In this document: positions 1 through 9,180 of the stretch, one piece after another
How the letters are laid out: each line of letters begins with the position of its first letter
How positions within the stretch are numbered: position 1 is the stretch's first letter
NCBI GenBank assembly: GCA_036362985.1
Contig: JAYGXS010000002.1
Coordinates: 93,960,250-94,024,249 of the forward strand
Length of the DNA stretch: 64,000 nt
From: Ligula intestinalis
Lineage: Eukaryota; Platyhelminthes; Cestoda; Diphyllobothriidea; Diphyllobothriidae
Reading direction: 5' to 3'
The notes under the pieces: generated by a model
What the model was told of the DNA's origin: nothing
Database searches by the model: none
Seen by the model: the letters and a program-made list of their open reading frames with translations, nothing else
Translations under genes and position numbers: made by a program

Positions 1-324
1 CTGCTGTGAGGTACGGCATCAATAACTGATATTTGATAGCGCAGGTATAGACAGCTATGTTTGGTATAGCGTTGCTTTGAATTCTTATCAATTTTGTTAT
101 CTCAGTATCGTATTATTGATCGCCATCCCCTCGCTAAACGTCCTTACCGTCGAAAGTTTTTATTTGTTTCATTTTTGGCTGCTGTCAAAACAGCTCAGCG
201 TTTGCCTAGAGCTGAAATCGGAATTTGGGTGTCCCAATAATACATGAAGTATGCAGAGTGGATCAACGCGCCACAGGTTAAAATTACCACTACTTGCGAG
301 TGCCTTTTATTCTCGTAGCACTGT

Positions 325-535
325 ATAAAAGTATTGTGGGATAGAATGCTTTCGATTGGCAAGAATTGAAACGCTTGGGGGAGGTTGATTCACCTATTTA
401 AACAGGTTGTGTTTTCACAAGCGTTACCCTACCTGCTGCTCTACTGAGGATCATTGTGCGTTTGTGGTTGTTCTTGAACAGAGTTTAATTTCGACACAGC
501 CATCTATAACTCTTTAAGTTGCTACACGTTTCCTT
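325..535 (+). repeat. Direct repeat unit, paired with 1648-1858
   Basis: This stretch resembles 1648-1858 in the same orientation. Shared blocks include AGTATTGTGGGATAGAATG against AATATTGTGGGCCATAATG, then TTTCGAYTGGCAAGAAT, then GAGGATCATYGT. The two copies flank the foldback element R4. A further pair, 55-230 and 5575-5735, is similar but weaker. No coding signal is visible. It is probably part of a larger degraded repeat surrounding R4. Confidence 0.55.
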
Positions 536-594
536 AGCTATCAATAATTTCTAATTATTTTACTTGGTTTATTTAATGTTATGCACAATACCTC

Positions 595-1500
595 CATTAA
601 TATTTCGCTCATCGACGTTGACTCAGGTTGTGATACTGACTATTGTGTACTTTTTTCTGAAGTTTTTTCAGATCTCATAGGATGGGGGCTTTTTGCTGAG
701 CTTTGTTCTGACCATTAACAAGACGGTTGTACTATGAAAAGTAGCATCTTAAATAGAATATATTTTTATCATTGATTGTAAATGCTTTTATAAATTAAAA
801 TATATTCTTTAGAAAACACGCATAAACAATTATTTATTGTACTCATTTGGTAGCAAATAACGCCTTCTTTAAATTTTGATGCTGAAAGAAAGGGTATTGT
901 CCGGTTAAAAAAAATTTCCGAAATTGCCGAAAAATTTTGAAAACCACTGGCTGCTGCACTCTTATTCAAGGTTTAAACTGGGCACTGTGTACATCCTGTT
1001 TAGGGAAAAGTATGCTTTCACCTATACTTTGAGGAAGATGTCACATAGTTCTCATAAAATATTGCAAAAGATGTGGAGCATGCTTTACACAGTAAAGGCA
1101 ACAAAAATAAATTGAAAGATATGATTTTTCACGTATTAATACCTCACAACCGTAAAAAGGCTCATATTAAGAAATGTTTTAAACCGAAAGTTACGCTTTC
1201 TTTAATTATTACATTTAAAAAAGGCGTTATTTTCTATCAAAGGAGTACAAGAAATAATTCTTTTATGCATGTGTTCATTAAATGTATTTGAATTTATAAA
1301 TGTAGTCAAAAGCAATGAAAATGACGCATACTATTTAACAAGCTACTTCTTGAAGTACAAACGTCTTGTTAGTGGTCAGAAAAAAGCTCAGTAAAAAGCC
1401 CGCATTCTACCATGAGCTTAAGTAACTTCAGAATAGACTATGAGATAGTCAGTATAAAAACTTGAGTCAACATCGAGTACCGAAAGAGCATCAATTTTTC
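595..1500. repeat. Foldback (inverted-repeat) element R4, copy 1
   Basis: The segment 600-790 is the reverse complement of about 1315-1495. Both arms carry the block for a 'GTCAGAA..AAGCTC..TAAAAAGCCC' stretch and the 'TGACTCA' stretch near the outer end. The middle, about 800-1310, holds short spurious reading frames only. A second full copy lies at 7815-8645 and split halves at 3890-4012 and 5385-5560. The form fits a non-autonomous foldback transposon or MITE; no transposase or clear target duplication was seen. Confidence 0.6.
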
Positions 1501-1647
1501 GCATATGTCGGCATGTTGCACGATTTCTGGCGCTTATTGTATTTTTCCCCATTTCCTGATTCTACAACCATTTCTTTATTTTTAAGTTCGTTTATTAAAT
1601 GTTGCTATTCCTGATAGATTTCTGTTCTCTCCATAACGCAGCTGCAT

Positions 1648-1858
1648 AAGAATATTGTGGGCCATAATGTTTTCGACTGGCAAGAATCTAAGAGCTAGAA
1701 GGTGGTTGTTCCACCTGTAAAAAGCGGCCTATACTCTTATAAGCGTTACTCTACTAACTGATCTCTTGAGGATCATCGTAAGTTTATGATAGACCTTTGA
1801 CATAATTTAATGTCTGCACAGCTTTCTCTACTTATTCTTCTTGCTTCGCGCATGTTGA
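1648..1858 (+). repeat. Direct repeat unit, paired with 325-535
   Basis: Second member of the direct-repeat pair that flanks R4 copy 1. The offset is about 1.32 kb. It carries the diagnostic TTTTCGACTGGCAAGAATC and TGAGGATCATCGT blocks. Nothing coding is visible. Confidence 0.55.
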
Positions 1859-1869
1859 ACTTACATTAG

Positions 1870-2235
1870 ATTAGATATCTGATGAAAGGTTGGAGATTTG
1901 GGGGATTAAACACAAATTTGAGATTGTTTGTTGAGTTCTTTGGGTTGACTTGAGGCGCAAAATGCTGTTGAATAGAATTAAATTCCGTTCAGAGTTGTAA
2001 ACTGGGAGACAAAATAGGCGAAAGAGAGCGAAATTCGGCGTTTGTTGATATCCAAGGAGTTTCATACGCTATTAAACGCTGCGGCAAAAGGGTTCTTTTC
2101 TGTATATCTTGCACTATAAAGGAACATTCATGAAGAGCAGGAAAATTTTAATTGTATTTGTTGACCGAACGGAAAATTTTGTTTTTCTTTCATGAAGTTG
2201 AGGTTAGTGTACGTACAAGATACAGCACTATAGTC
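1870..2235 (+). repeat. Repeat R5a, copy 1
   Basis: Matches 63660-63995 at the other end of the window. Shared order of blocks: a TTTGAG(A/G)TTGTTT motif, a CAGTTCAGA-like block, AACGTTTATTG against GGCGTTTGTTG, TATTAAACGYTGCG, and GAACGGAAAATTT. The 63.7-kb copy has an open frame of about 70 codons that this copy interrupts, so R5a may derive from a coding transposon, but I recognise no domain. Confidence 0.5.
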
Positions 2236-2639
2236 GAGAAAGGTCCATGAATTTAGTTAACAGATTTTTGCCCTACAAATCTGTTATGTTTTGTGCCCTT
2301 AAGATAAGCAATAAACGTACAAGAGACCAAGATGTGTTTTAGTTAACCGAAATCACCAGGCCTATTTGACTCTACAATAGTGTCACGGAATAACATGTTT
2401 TCTAATAAACATTGTATAATAAATTCATCCAAATCTTGTCAAAATATTGGAAGAAAATCAATAAATATAAAAACTTGGAACGAAACAGACAAAGGATTAA
2501 CATGTTTAAAAATATCGAAGCATATTTTAGGTCGCTCTGTTGTGCAAGTTTAATCAAAGAACGGTGACCTGAAGTAAAAGAACGTATTGAAAACTGCTTT
2601 ATGCTTACTTAGAAATATAAGCTCTTTCCTTTTCAGCAG

Positions 2640-2835
2640 AGTTTTTTTTTCAGTTTTAAAGAAGTCAAAAAACCAGTAAAAATATCCCAGTTTGATCTTG
2701 ACTTTATCTTCAAAATAGGTATCATACACAGATATTCGACTTCAAAATATCTAACTAAAGCACTTTTTCAGGCGGCAACCTGGTATGAAAAGTATTTTTT
2801 ATTTATCTTAGACGTATGCATTCTCAAATTTTGTT
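2640..2835 (+). repeat. Repeat R5b, copy 1
   Basis: Aligns with 36110-36300. The best block is ATATCTAA..AA..CACTTTTT, then GAGGCAACCTAGTATGG against GCGGCAACCTGGTATGA, then TTTTTTATTTATCTTAG. The copies are clearly diverged, so the repeat is old. No protein domain recognised. Confidence 0.5.
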
Positions 2836-2839
2836 GTGA

Positions 2840-3740
2840 AAATTCATTTTTCTTGGCAATGAGTTGACATGTTTGGGCGATTCTAAAGTCATGACCAATA
2901 CAGGCAGCTACCTAAGGAAAAATGTTTAAGAGCTCATTAACTAGGTAAACGCTTTTAAGATATTTCTTATTTCTAAGTTTTCGGTAAAAAGGTTGAACAA
3001 ACTTGGCATTTATGGACAAACAAAGCAAGACAGTGAAATTCATAAAGTGTTCAGCAGAATTTCGAAAGAAGTTTACTGCTAGTCGCTCTCGATTTCTCAA
3101 AAGTATTTTTTAAAAATGTGATAAATGAAAATTTCTTTAAATGTACTCAAGATGGTATAAATTTGATATCAATTAAAACCGTAATATTACCTTTTAGTAA
3201 ACAGCCAGTCTATCCATGTGGAGCCTTCAATCTATTTTTATTCCGCTCAACCTCCGGGATATGATAACCATAAAAAATCTTTTTGAACTTGTCAATAGAA
3301 GTTGATACAAAGCACACAAGAATCTCTTCATGCCGTAAGAATTGAAATTTCAACGAAGTATCCACATTGAGAAAAAACTGTCGAAAAGGTAACCACATCC
3401 ATTTGTGACACATTTAATGCAAGTTTAAATGTTATTAGAAACAATTTAATTTATAAAAAATTATATTTGTACTTATTGTGGATTCACTTGCGACTTTTTC
3501 CATTCCCATGCTTTAAACCTACTCATATTTCACATTGGACCAGTGATTTTTATTATTTTCATTACCTGAGTTTGTAGATTTTTGTAAAAATTAGATTTTT
3601 TCTCAACGAAACTTTGACTTTTTTACTTATGGTTCTTACTTTACTGTTTTAATAGTTTGGGGGCACGCCACATGTACTGACTTCCAGCAAAATGACTTTT
3701 ATTACGTTATCGAACATATTTCATAAGATAGTGCATCAAC
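2840..3740. other. AT-rich stretch with no supported gene
   Basis: Only short reading frames in several phases, all full of low-complexity AT codons. I see no domain, no splice-consistent exon and no repeat partner within the window. Confidence 0.5.
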
Positions 3741-3742
3741 TA

Positions 3743-3812
3743 GAGCTGTGTGGTTAGAGCATTGGCTTCCGGTAAAAGCCTTCTCTACTGCTCGGGATAA
3801 AATCCCGCCGAA
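3743..3812 (+). repeat. tRNA-like sequence, probable SINE head
   Basis: The stretch has an A-box-like TGTGTGGTTAGAGCATTGG and, 40 bases on, a T-arm-like hairpin CGGGATAAAATCCCG. The T-loop lacks the usual TTCRANY, so this is a decayed tRNA-derived sequence rather than a working tRNA. Confidence 0.4.
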
Positions 3813-3889
3813 TGCATCAAGGTTTTCGACAATTGAGTCAGCTCAAGCTAAGGAAATCTGCCAAAATTCTTAAAAAATTTTAAAGGCAG

Positions 3890-4012
3890 TTAATATCAAT
3901 GATAGAGCGCGTACTACTAAAGTAGTTACGATTTACAGTGCTTACGTTTTGTTACTGGTCATAACAAAGCTCGTTAAAAAGCCCTTATCTTATCCTGACT
4001 GAAATAACTTCA
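3890..4012 (+). repeat. R4 fragment, left half, split by PLE insertion
   Basis: Matches 8410-8535 of R4 copy 2: the GCTCGTTAAAAAGCCC and TGACTGAAATAACTTCA blocks are both present. The match stops at about 4012 and resumes at 5385 with the next bases of R4 (ACTGCATGATAAT against ACTACATGATAAT). The 1.37 kb between is therefore an insertion into this R4 copy. Confidence 0.6.
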
Positions 4013-4097
4013 CGAATCGAGGCAAAGGTTCGCATCCCAGGTATGTGCATACACTGAAAAGAAGTAGTTTAGATTACCGTAATTGTACATTTATTTG

Positions 4098-4140
4098 TCT
4101 GAGTTTTCGAAATCTTGCCAGAATCTATCGTCAGAGTTAA
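4098..4140 (-). ncRNA. Hammerhead-like ribozyme core, PLE-B
   Basis: On the minus strand: CTGACGA, a spacer with a weak stem II, then GAAAACTC. Both core boxes are intact but stem II is degraded compared with 8912-8955. Activity is doubtful. Confidence 0.5.
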
Positions 4141-4277
4141 AACCGTGAACGAACGCAAGCAATATTTAAAGGTGGAAGGGGCCAATTAACCATTAAAGAA
4201 AGCAACCAACATATAAAAGGGAGGGGGTAATTAACTGTTAACGAGGGAAAGCAAAATGTGTAGGGAGAGGGATCAAT

Positions 4278-4433
4278 ACAAGCGAACATCCGTGTCCCAG
4301 GAAGCAATTGAGAAGAAGAAGAAGACTCGATCGCTGGGACAATATGTTTATTCGCCTGCGTTTCGATATCCGTCGCGGATTCGTCATCAGAGACATGAGT
4401 AGCTACTCATGTCTCTGATGACGAATCCGCGAC
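4278..4433 (-). mobile_element. PLE-A short insertion with perfect palindrome
   Basis: A 156-bp insertion holding only the very 3' end of a PLE-A copy on the minus strand (tail at 4278, hammerhead-like core at 4352-4395), joined back to back to a truncated plus-strand copy of the same end. The join makes 4369-4436 a perfect 68-bp palindrome with no spacer, centred between 4402 and 4403. It sits inside PLE-B and has a 14-bp target duplication. It has no coding capacity. Perfect arms suggest a recent event. Confidence 0.75.
4352..4395 (-). ncRNA. Hammerhead-like ribozyme core, PLE-A
   Basis: Minus strand: TGTCT (stem I side), CTGATGA, a stem II hairpin GAATCCG-CGA-CGGATATC, then GAAACG and CAGGCGA. 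All core residues are intact. A single base (T) is missing after GAAACG compared with the other copies, which read GAAACGTCAGG; this would remove the presumed cleavage context. Confidence 0.65.
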
Positions 4434-4703
4434 GGAGAGGGATCAATTATTCATCACAGGGGCGGGGTGGGGGAGGTAGTAGGGAGGGAAGGAGGGACAG
4501 GACCACCAGTGACATGAGTCCGGAGAAGGCGCCAGCTTGATGCATCGGTTAACTGAGTTATCATCCGACGCCCAGGCTTCAATTAGCTCTCGGCCCGTCT
4601 TGCTGCTTGCGTGGGCAATTATCCTCGCAGCTGCGAAGTTTAACTCGTGACCCGCTCCGTAGGTGTAGGTGGCCACTTGCGAAGAGTCATCACCCCGTTG
4701 ACA

Positions 4704-4892
4704 GTACCCATTTACGTAGGCTTTTTAGGGCAGTATGCAAGTGTTCGGTATATGACCTAAAATCTATCTCGCGTCAACTCGGTAGTTCGTATCGATTAAC
4801 TGTGCGAGAATTGAACTTGAAATCAATCGATTTTTTTTCAGCCAATATGACCCACTCCACAGGAGCAGGTGAATGAATCAATATACACAGAT
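4704..4892. other. Spacer between tandem PLE-B copies
   Basis: Not matched elsewhere in the window. It separates two head-to-tail PLE-B ends and may be target DNA carried between them or an unrecognised part of the element. Confidence 0.3.
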
Positions 4893-5394
4893 GTGGCCTG
4901 TAACGAATTGAGGCAAAGGTTCGCATCCCAGGTATGTGTATAAATTCAGAAAAAGTAGTTTCAATCACCAGAATCATAGTTTTATTAGTCTGAGCTTTCG
5001 AAATCTTGCGGGAGTCCATCGTCAGAGATAAAACTGTCAACGAAAGCAAGGACCATTTACAGGGGAAGGAGCCACTTAACCGTCAACGAAAGCAAGTAAT
5101 ATTTTATAAGAGGGAAGGGGTTAATTAACCGTCATAGGGGAGGGAAGGAGGAACAGGACCACCAATGCCGTGAGTCTGGAGATACCTACGCAGGGCAACA
5201 TATGAAGGCGCCAGCTCGATGTATCGGTTAACTAAGTTGTCATCCGACGCTCAGGCTTCAATCAGCTCTCGGCCCGTCTTGCTGCTTGCGTGGGCAATTA
5301 TTCTCGCAGCTGCGAAGTTTAACTCGTGACCCGCTCCGTAGGTGTGGGTGGCCACTTGCGAAAATGTATCACCCCGTTGACAGGATGGACTGCA
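4893..5394 (-). mobile_element. PLE-B 3' end with GIY-YIG fragment, copy 2
   Basis: Same element as at 4014-4703, same strand, directly downstream. The minus strand encodes the GIY-YIG C-terminal peptides at 5190-5370. The hammerhead-like motif lies at 4989-5030, and the tail contains GAACCTTTGCCTC on the minus strand. It is 5'-truncated at the identical CCCCGTTGACAG position. The two copies therefore look like a tandem duplication or the product of tandem PLE templates. On the right side R4 sequence resumes. Confidence 0.75.
4989..5030 (-). ncRNA. Hammerhead-like ribozyme core, PLE-B
   Basis: Minus strand: TATCT, CTGACGA, spacer GGACTCCCGCAAGATTTC, GAAAGCTC, AGAC. Both core boxes are intact; stem II has mismatches. 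Confidence 0.55.
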
Positions 5395-5560
5395 TGATAA
5401 TAAGTATCACAACCTGAGTCAATGCCAATTAGCAAGTGAATATTAACCTTTTGCATGCGTCGGAATGTTGCAGGATTCCTGGTGGGTACTGTACAGTCAT
5501 TTTTGCTTATTTAAGTTGGTTTATTGAATGTTTTGCGCAATAATTTTGTTCCCAAGTGAC
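5385..5560 (+). repeat. R4 fragment, right half
   Basis: Continues the R4 copy cut at 4012: ACTGCATGATAAT, then AACCTGAGTCAATGCC, then a GTYGGMATGTTGCA block seen also at 1510 and 8615. Continuity with the left half defines the PLE array between as inserted DNA. Confidence 0.6.
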
Positions 5561-5937
5561 CTGTGGGGGCCGTTATTCTGTTATAGCATTGCTTCGGCTT
5601 ATCTGGGGTTTTTCTTATCTTTAGATCGTATTGTTGACTATTATTGCCTCTCTTAACGTTCTTCCTCTTAAATTTTGCTTAGCTTTGTATTCAATCTGCG
5701 CATATTATTTGTTTTTCTTACAGGTATTCAATTTGTTTCTAATTAACAGGAAGTCGAGATTGAGAACAAAATACACTAGAAATTGCATACCCAAAATGTA
5801 TTGTTGACAGACGATTATAATCGGCACAATCCTCATTTAAATTTTTCTCCTGACGCTTTAATATCATTCGTTGAAAATACGTCCTAAAAATGCACGCCGC
5901 AATGCCAACTGGATAGAGACTGAACTGTAATTTCAAG

Positions 5938-6308
5938 GGTTCGTGGTGGATAGTGGTCGCATAGAAGTAAAACGCCAAGCACTTCCGAGTCTGGAGAATA
6001 TAAGTTGGCCAAAAAGGGGATTTTTACCTCTTCCAATGGGCGCGCCAGGAATTCGTCCACTGCCCCTGCAAACCATATTCAGTCGCGGTCAAATGCACAC
6101 CTTGTGGAACCTGTTCAGTATATTCATAACTACGATGAAGGAACTCGGTTTAAGTGACCAATGGATGCTCAACGGTGGCACTCTGCTCGGCTCATTTCGA
6201 CACCATAACCTTATTCCCTGGGATGATGACATCGATATTCTCGTGGACGTGGTGGTTAGAACAGTACTAAGAGAAAAGTTTCACAGCATGGAACCCGACA
6301 TCTTGTGT
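5938..6308 (+). CDS. LicD-family (fukutin-like) protein, N-terminal exon remnant
   Basis: The open frame runs from a stop at 5928-5930 to a stop at 6309. It encodes the hallmark start of the LicD domain: an MHTLWNLF stretch, then QWMLNGGTLLGSFRHH and IPWDDDIDILVD. The GGTLLG and DDDID motifs match the nucleotidyltransferase-fold core of LicD/fukutin-type phosphotransferases, which in animals act in the Golgi; the acidic residues bind metal. There is no ATG upstream of the domain, and a CAAG acceptor at 5934-5937 is possible, so this looks like an internal exon. No GT donor near the stop joins in frame to the next exon at AG 6369-6370. In-frame alternatives would need a donor at 6255 or 6264. 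It may be a working exon with an odd boundary or part of a pseudogene. Confidence 0.7.
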
Positions 6309-6370
6309 TAAAAGGAACAAAATAAGTCAGGCTTAATGCAACGTTGATTTAACCGAGTGATTCATCTTAG

Positions 6371-6775
6371 GACGTGTACGGCAGTCGTCAACTGCGTTAC
6401 AAGGGCAACGGCTGGCCTTTCGTGGACATTTGTTTTTACTCCTCAAGTGAAATGCACATAACAGAAATTGGATGGTCCTTTGGTAGATTTTATAGGCATG
6501 CAAAAACGGATGTCTTCCCGCTACTGCTCAGACCATTCAACAAATACTGGGTTCCAACACCAAGGAGCACACATGCTGTGTTGCTGCAGACTTACGGTCG
6601 TGATAATATCTGTTCCGGTGTATTCTTCTCTCACGTCTCTGAGTTTGTAAGATTTACCCGGACAGTGCGATGCAAAAACCTAACGGATATATATGCCTTC
6701 GTAGAACATGCTCCACTCTGCGGCAATGTTCAGGACAAGGATGGTAATCAGGATGATTTGGGTTGGTTCCGTTAA
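6371..6775 (+). CDS. LicD-family protein, second exon remnant
   Basis: Follows a TTCATCTTAG acceptor. It begins DVYGSRQLRYKGNGWPFVDI, a LicD-type continuation (basic residues, then WPFVDI), then runs through a long hydrophobic and aromatic stretch to an FVEHAPLCG motif near the end. The frame halts at TAA 6773-6775, yet the same frame stays open for 48 more codons of similar character (see 6776-6922). The gap to the first exon is about 62 bases, a plausible short flatworm intron. No repeats interrupt it, unlike the flanks. The protein would lie in the secretory pathway if made; no signal peptide is visible in the part present. Confidence 0.65.
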   Translation, partial: DVYGSRQLRYKGNGWPFVDICFYSSSEMHITEIGWSFGRFYRHAKTDVFPLLLRPFNKYWVPTPRSTHAVLLQTYGRDNICSGVFFSHVSEFVRFTRTVRCKNLTDIYAFVEHAPLCGNVQDKDGNQDDLGWFR

Positions 6776-6922
6776 CGGCTGGTTCAAGGTGGAAAAACCA
6801 TTCATGAGGTCCATCTGGTTGTCCCCTTGCGGGAATTCAACGTGGGGAAGTCTAATACGCAATCACTTTTCCAAGTTTTGCAATGGCTATTCAAGTGTAT
6901 TGTACACTGCAGCGAGCTGTAA
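6776..6922 (+). pseudogene. LicD-family C-terminal tail beyond in-frame stop
   Basis: The frame of the preceding exon continues past TAA 6773 for 48 codons to TAA at 6920-6922. It reads with a GGKTIHEVHLVVPLREF stretch that looks like real protein. Either the TAA is a disabling mutation and the gene is a pseudogene, or an unrecognised splice removes it. I favour a pseudogene. Confidence 0.5.
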
Positions 6923-7814
6923 TTTGGTGCTGGCTTACGCTAACTAAAATGCATTAACTGCAAAACTGTGTCAACATGTTTTGTCATCTGAACGTACAAA
7001 ATGCTAGACGCAGCTATCCTGGATTCTTTTTCCAATTCTCGCCACGATCTGAAGTGAGGGTTGCTATGGTTTACTTGCTTTTATATGTTCCACCAAAGTC
7101 TTCATTAGTTTGAACATGACATGCAGTTCGACTGCCTTTTGCTCTCTTATTACCCTGGCTTCTTTAGTAGAGATGCCTAGGGACTCAACAGCTCGTCTTT
7201 TCGAAGATTGTGTATTTGTGATCAATAATAGCCTACTCAAATAATGTAAGTAGGCATTATAGGCACATTTTAGCTATGGCCTTGTCAGCGGCTGGCCTAC
7301 TCTGCCGTCACCCACCCTCACCCAAGAGGACCCACGGCCTGGTTATGTCATTACCTATGGTTTCCCCACCTGCTGCCTTATGTTACCCTGTATGAACTGA
7401 CAATCACCGTCATCATTGCACACACCTGTTCGGGTATCGGTTAACCCTTCCCCCCTTCAGCAACCGCAAACCATCCCGCAAAGTGGATATTCCTGCTCGT
7501 CCGATTGCATATTATTACTTGATAACTCGGCCGCCCACGCCTACAGGTGACTTGATCTCGCCATCCTAGCCCCGCGTTTAGAGCTCCCAATTCCCAATTC
7601 CCATCATTAGTCACTTATAAACACCGTTCAACCCGCCCTAGTTTCACTACGAACGCAAGTGTACGGACCCAATGGCGATTGCCGAAAACATACAGTATGG
7701 CGAGTGCTACAAGAAACATTCTGAAGTTTGAAAAAGACCGGAAGTCATTCGCAAAGCAACATTGAGTAGGGTTGCAATACTATTGATCATACAGTCGAAT
7801 TTCAATTATTTTCA
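6923..7814. other. No gene; GC-rich segment with TATA-like box
   Basis: From about 7280 to 7680 the base composition is clearly richer in C than its surroundings. CTTATAAACACCG at about 7614 resembles the CTTCATAAACACCG at about 53770. This could be a solo LTR or promoter-like repeat, but I could not define ends. Confidence 0.25.
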
Positions 7815-8645
7815 GTCACGCTAGGATGCCGACTCTGTGATAGGCTTCGTTCTGACCGCTTCGAAAAAGTTGGTTCTGTAAAAAATAGCTACTCAAATTG
7901 TATGCATTCTTTTCATTGATTTTGACTGCCTTTATAAATTCAAATTTATTTTATGGAAAGCATGCACGAAAAAATCCTCTCTTGTACGCACTTGATAGCA
8001 AGTTAAGCCTTATTGAATTTTTTATCTTCAAGAAAAAGTTTCCTCCGGTTTAAAACATGTCTAATTTTGAGTGCTCTACGACTGTGCAGTGTTCCTTCAT
8101 AAAACATCGCATCTGTAAAATTATTAATGCCACCCCTGATACATGCGGCATGCTCAATATCTATTGTGAACTTCTATGACAGCTATGTAACCACTTCCAC
8201 AAATCATAAGCAAGAACGTTCTTTTCCTTAAACAGGATGAACACGGCATTCAGTTTGTAAAACTTGAATTCAGTTCTAGCCGTCGGTAGGTTTCAAAATC
8301 ATTTGACAATCTTGAAAGTTTTTAAAACCGAAGGTTACTCTTTCTTTAAGAATAAAATGTAAATAAGGCGTAACATGCTTTCCACAAAATATATTTGAAT
8401 TTTTTAAGTCAATCAAATCAGTGATAAAGACGCATACTATTTAAGCAGTTCCTTTTTACAGTACATACGTTTTTTTTAGTGGTCGGAATGAAGCTCGTTA
8501 AAAGTCCCGCATCCCATCATGACTGAAATAACTTCAGAATAGACTACATGATAATCAGTAACATAACCTGAGTCAATGCCGATTAGCGAAAGAGTATCAA
8601 TAATTCGCATTTGCCGGCACGTTGCACGAATTCTGGCGCGTATTG
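7815..8645. repeat. Foldback element R4, copy 2
   Basis: Left arm 7822-7935 is the reverse complement of right arm about 8415-8525, sharing the TCTGACCGC/GCGGTCGGA-type block and the ACTGTAAAAA block. The centre matches 800-1310 of copy 1 (CATTGATTTTGACTGCC against CATTGATTGTAAATGC; TAAACCGAAAGTTACGCTTTC against TAAAACCGAAGGTTACTCTTTC). No transposase. Confidence 0.6.
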
Positions 8646-8839
8646 TAAGTCAGCACACGAGCGGGGCAGTGTCCGAAGTACTAGACCGGCGGCAGTCATT
8701 TTAACGGCCACCGCGAATCGTCTTTATATTAGTCAGTCTTCCGGTGATTGGGCAAACCAGCAGAGGGTATTGGCCCAACCAAACTGGAGAGCGCATGTAC
8801 GCCCCCGTCACGCGAGGTCAAAGAATGATTTAAAGCATA

Positions 8840-9180
8840 GGTTCGAATTCCAGGAACGTGTATAGTTTGAGAAGAAAACGTTGAGTCGATCACCGGAATC
8901 ATAGTTTTAGTAGTCTGAGCTTTCGAACTCCTGCAGGAGTCCATCGTCAGAGATAGGAAAACAGCAACAAATGAGGGCGGCTGGTTATGACGTGTGTGCA
9001 AAACAAAAGGTTGAACGTGTAGAAAATCAATAATTGTCTGGTATGGATGCCGATTGGCCACTGCGGACTTTGTCAGTTTGGGCAAATAGGCGAGATCGGC
9101 CTGTTGGGTGAGCTTATTTACGGAAATAAAATCATCGACGTAAACGAACAACAGTTGTAGAGGGAGGGGTCAAGTAAACG
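8840..9180 (-). mobile_element. PLE-B 3' end, left arm of inverted pair
   Basis: Minus-strand 3' tail (complete to about 8835) with an intact hammerhead-like motif at 8912-8955 and sequence upstream to about 9180. It meets a plus-strand copy of the same end at about 9181-9190; the two share segments such as the GCACACAAAAC block and the CAAATAGGCGAGATCGG region in opposite orientations. A possible 11-bp target duplication is CAAAGAATGAT (8819) and CAAAGGATGAG (9807), 9 of 11 matching. Confidence 0.7.
8912..8955 (-). ncRNA. Intact hammerhead-like core, PLE-B
   Basis: Minus strand: TATCT, CTGACGA, TGG, stem II ACTCC-TGCA-GGAGT, TC, GAAAGCTC, AGAC. All core residues are present and stem II pairs perfectly. 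GAAA is followed by AGCTC: the palindrome AGCT would serve as stem III only between two molecules. This is one of the best copies in the window. Confidence 0.75.

Larger units (their letters stand above)
4264..4447. repeat. 14-bp target-site duplication around PLE-A insertion
   Basis: GGAGAGGGATCAAT occurs at 4264-4277 and again at 4434-4447, directly bounding the PLE-A unit. Perfect duplication of 14 bp marks the unit as one insertion event. The last three bases of the element palindrome overlap the right copy. Confidence 0.75.
4014..4703 (-). mobile_element. PLE-B 3' end with GIY-YIG fragment, copy 1
   Basis: A 5'-truncated Penelope-like element on the minus strand. At 4460-4680 the minus strand encodes the C-terminal part of a GIY-YIG-type nuclease: a THTYGAGHELNF run, a KTGRELIEAWASD run and an SVNRCIKLAPS run. 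This domain nicks the target in PLE retrotransposition. The hammerhead-like motif follows at 4098-4140 and the 3' tail ends near 4014. A PLE-A unit interrupts it at 4278-4433. It breaks off upstream at CCCCGTTGACAG, exactly where copy 2 (4893-5394) breaks off. No full endonuclease is present, so it cannot be autonomous. Confidence 0.75.
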
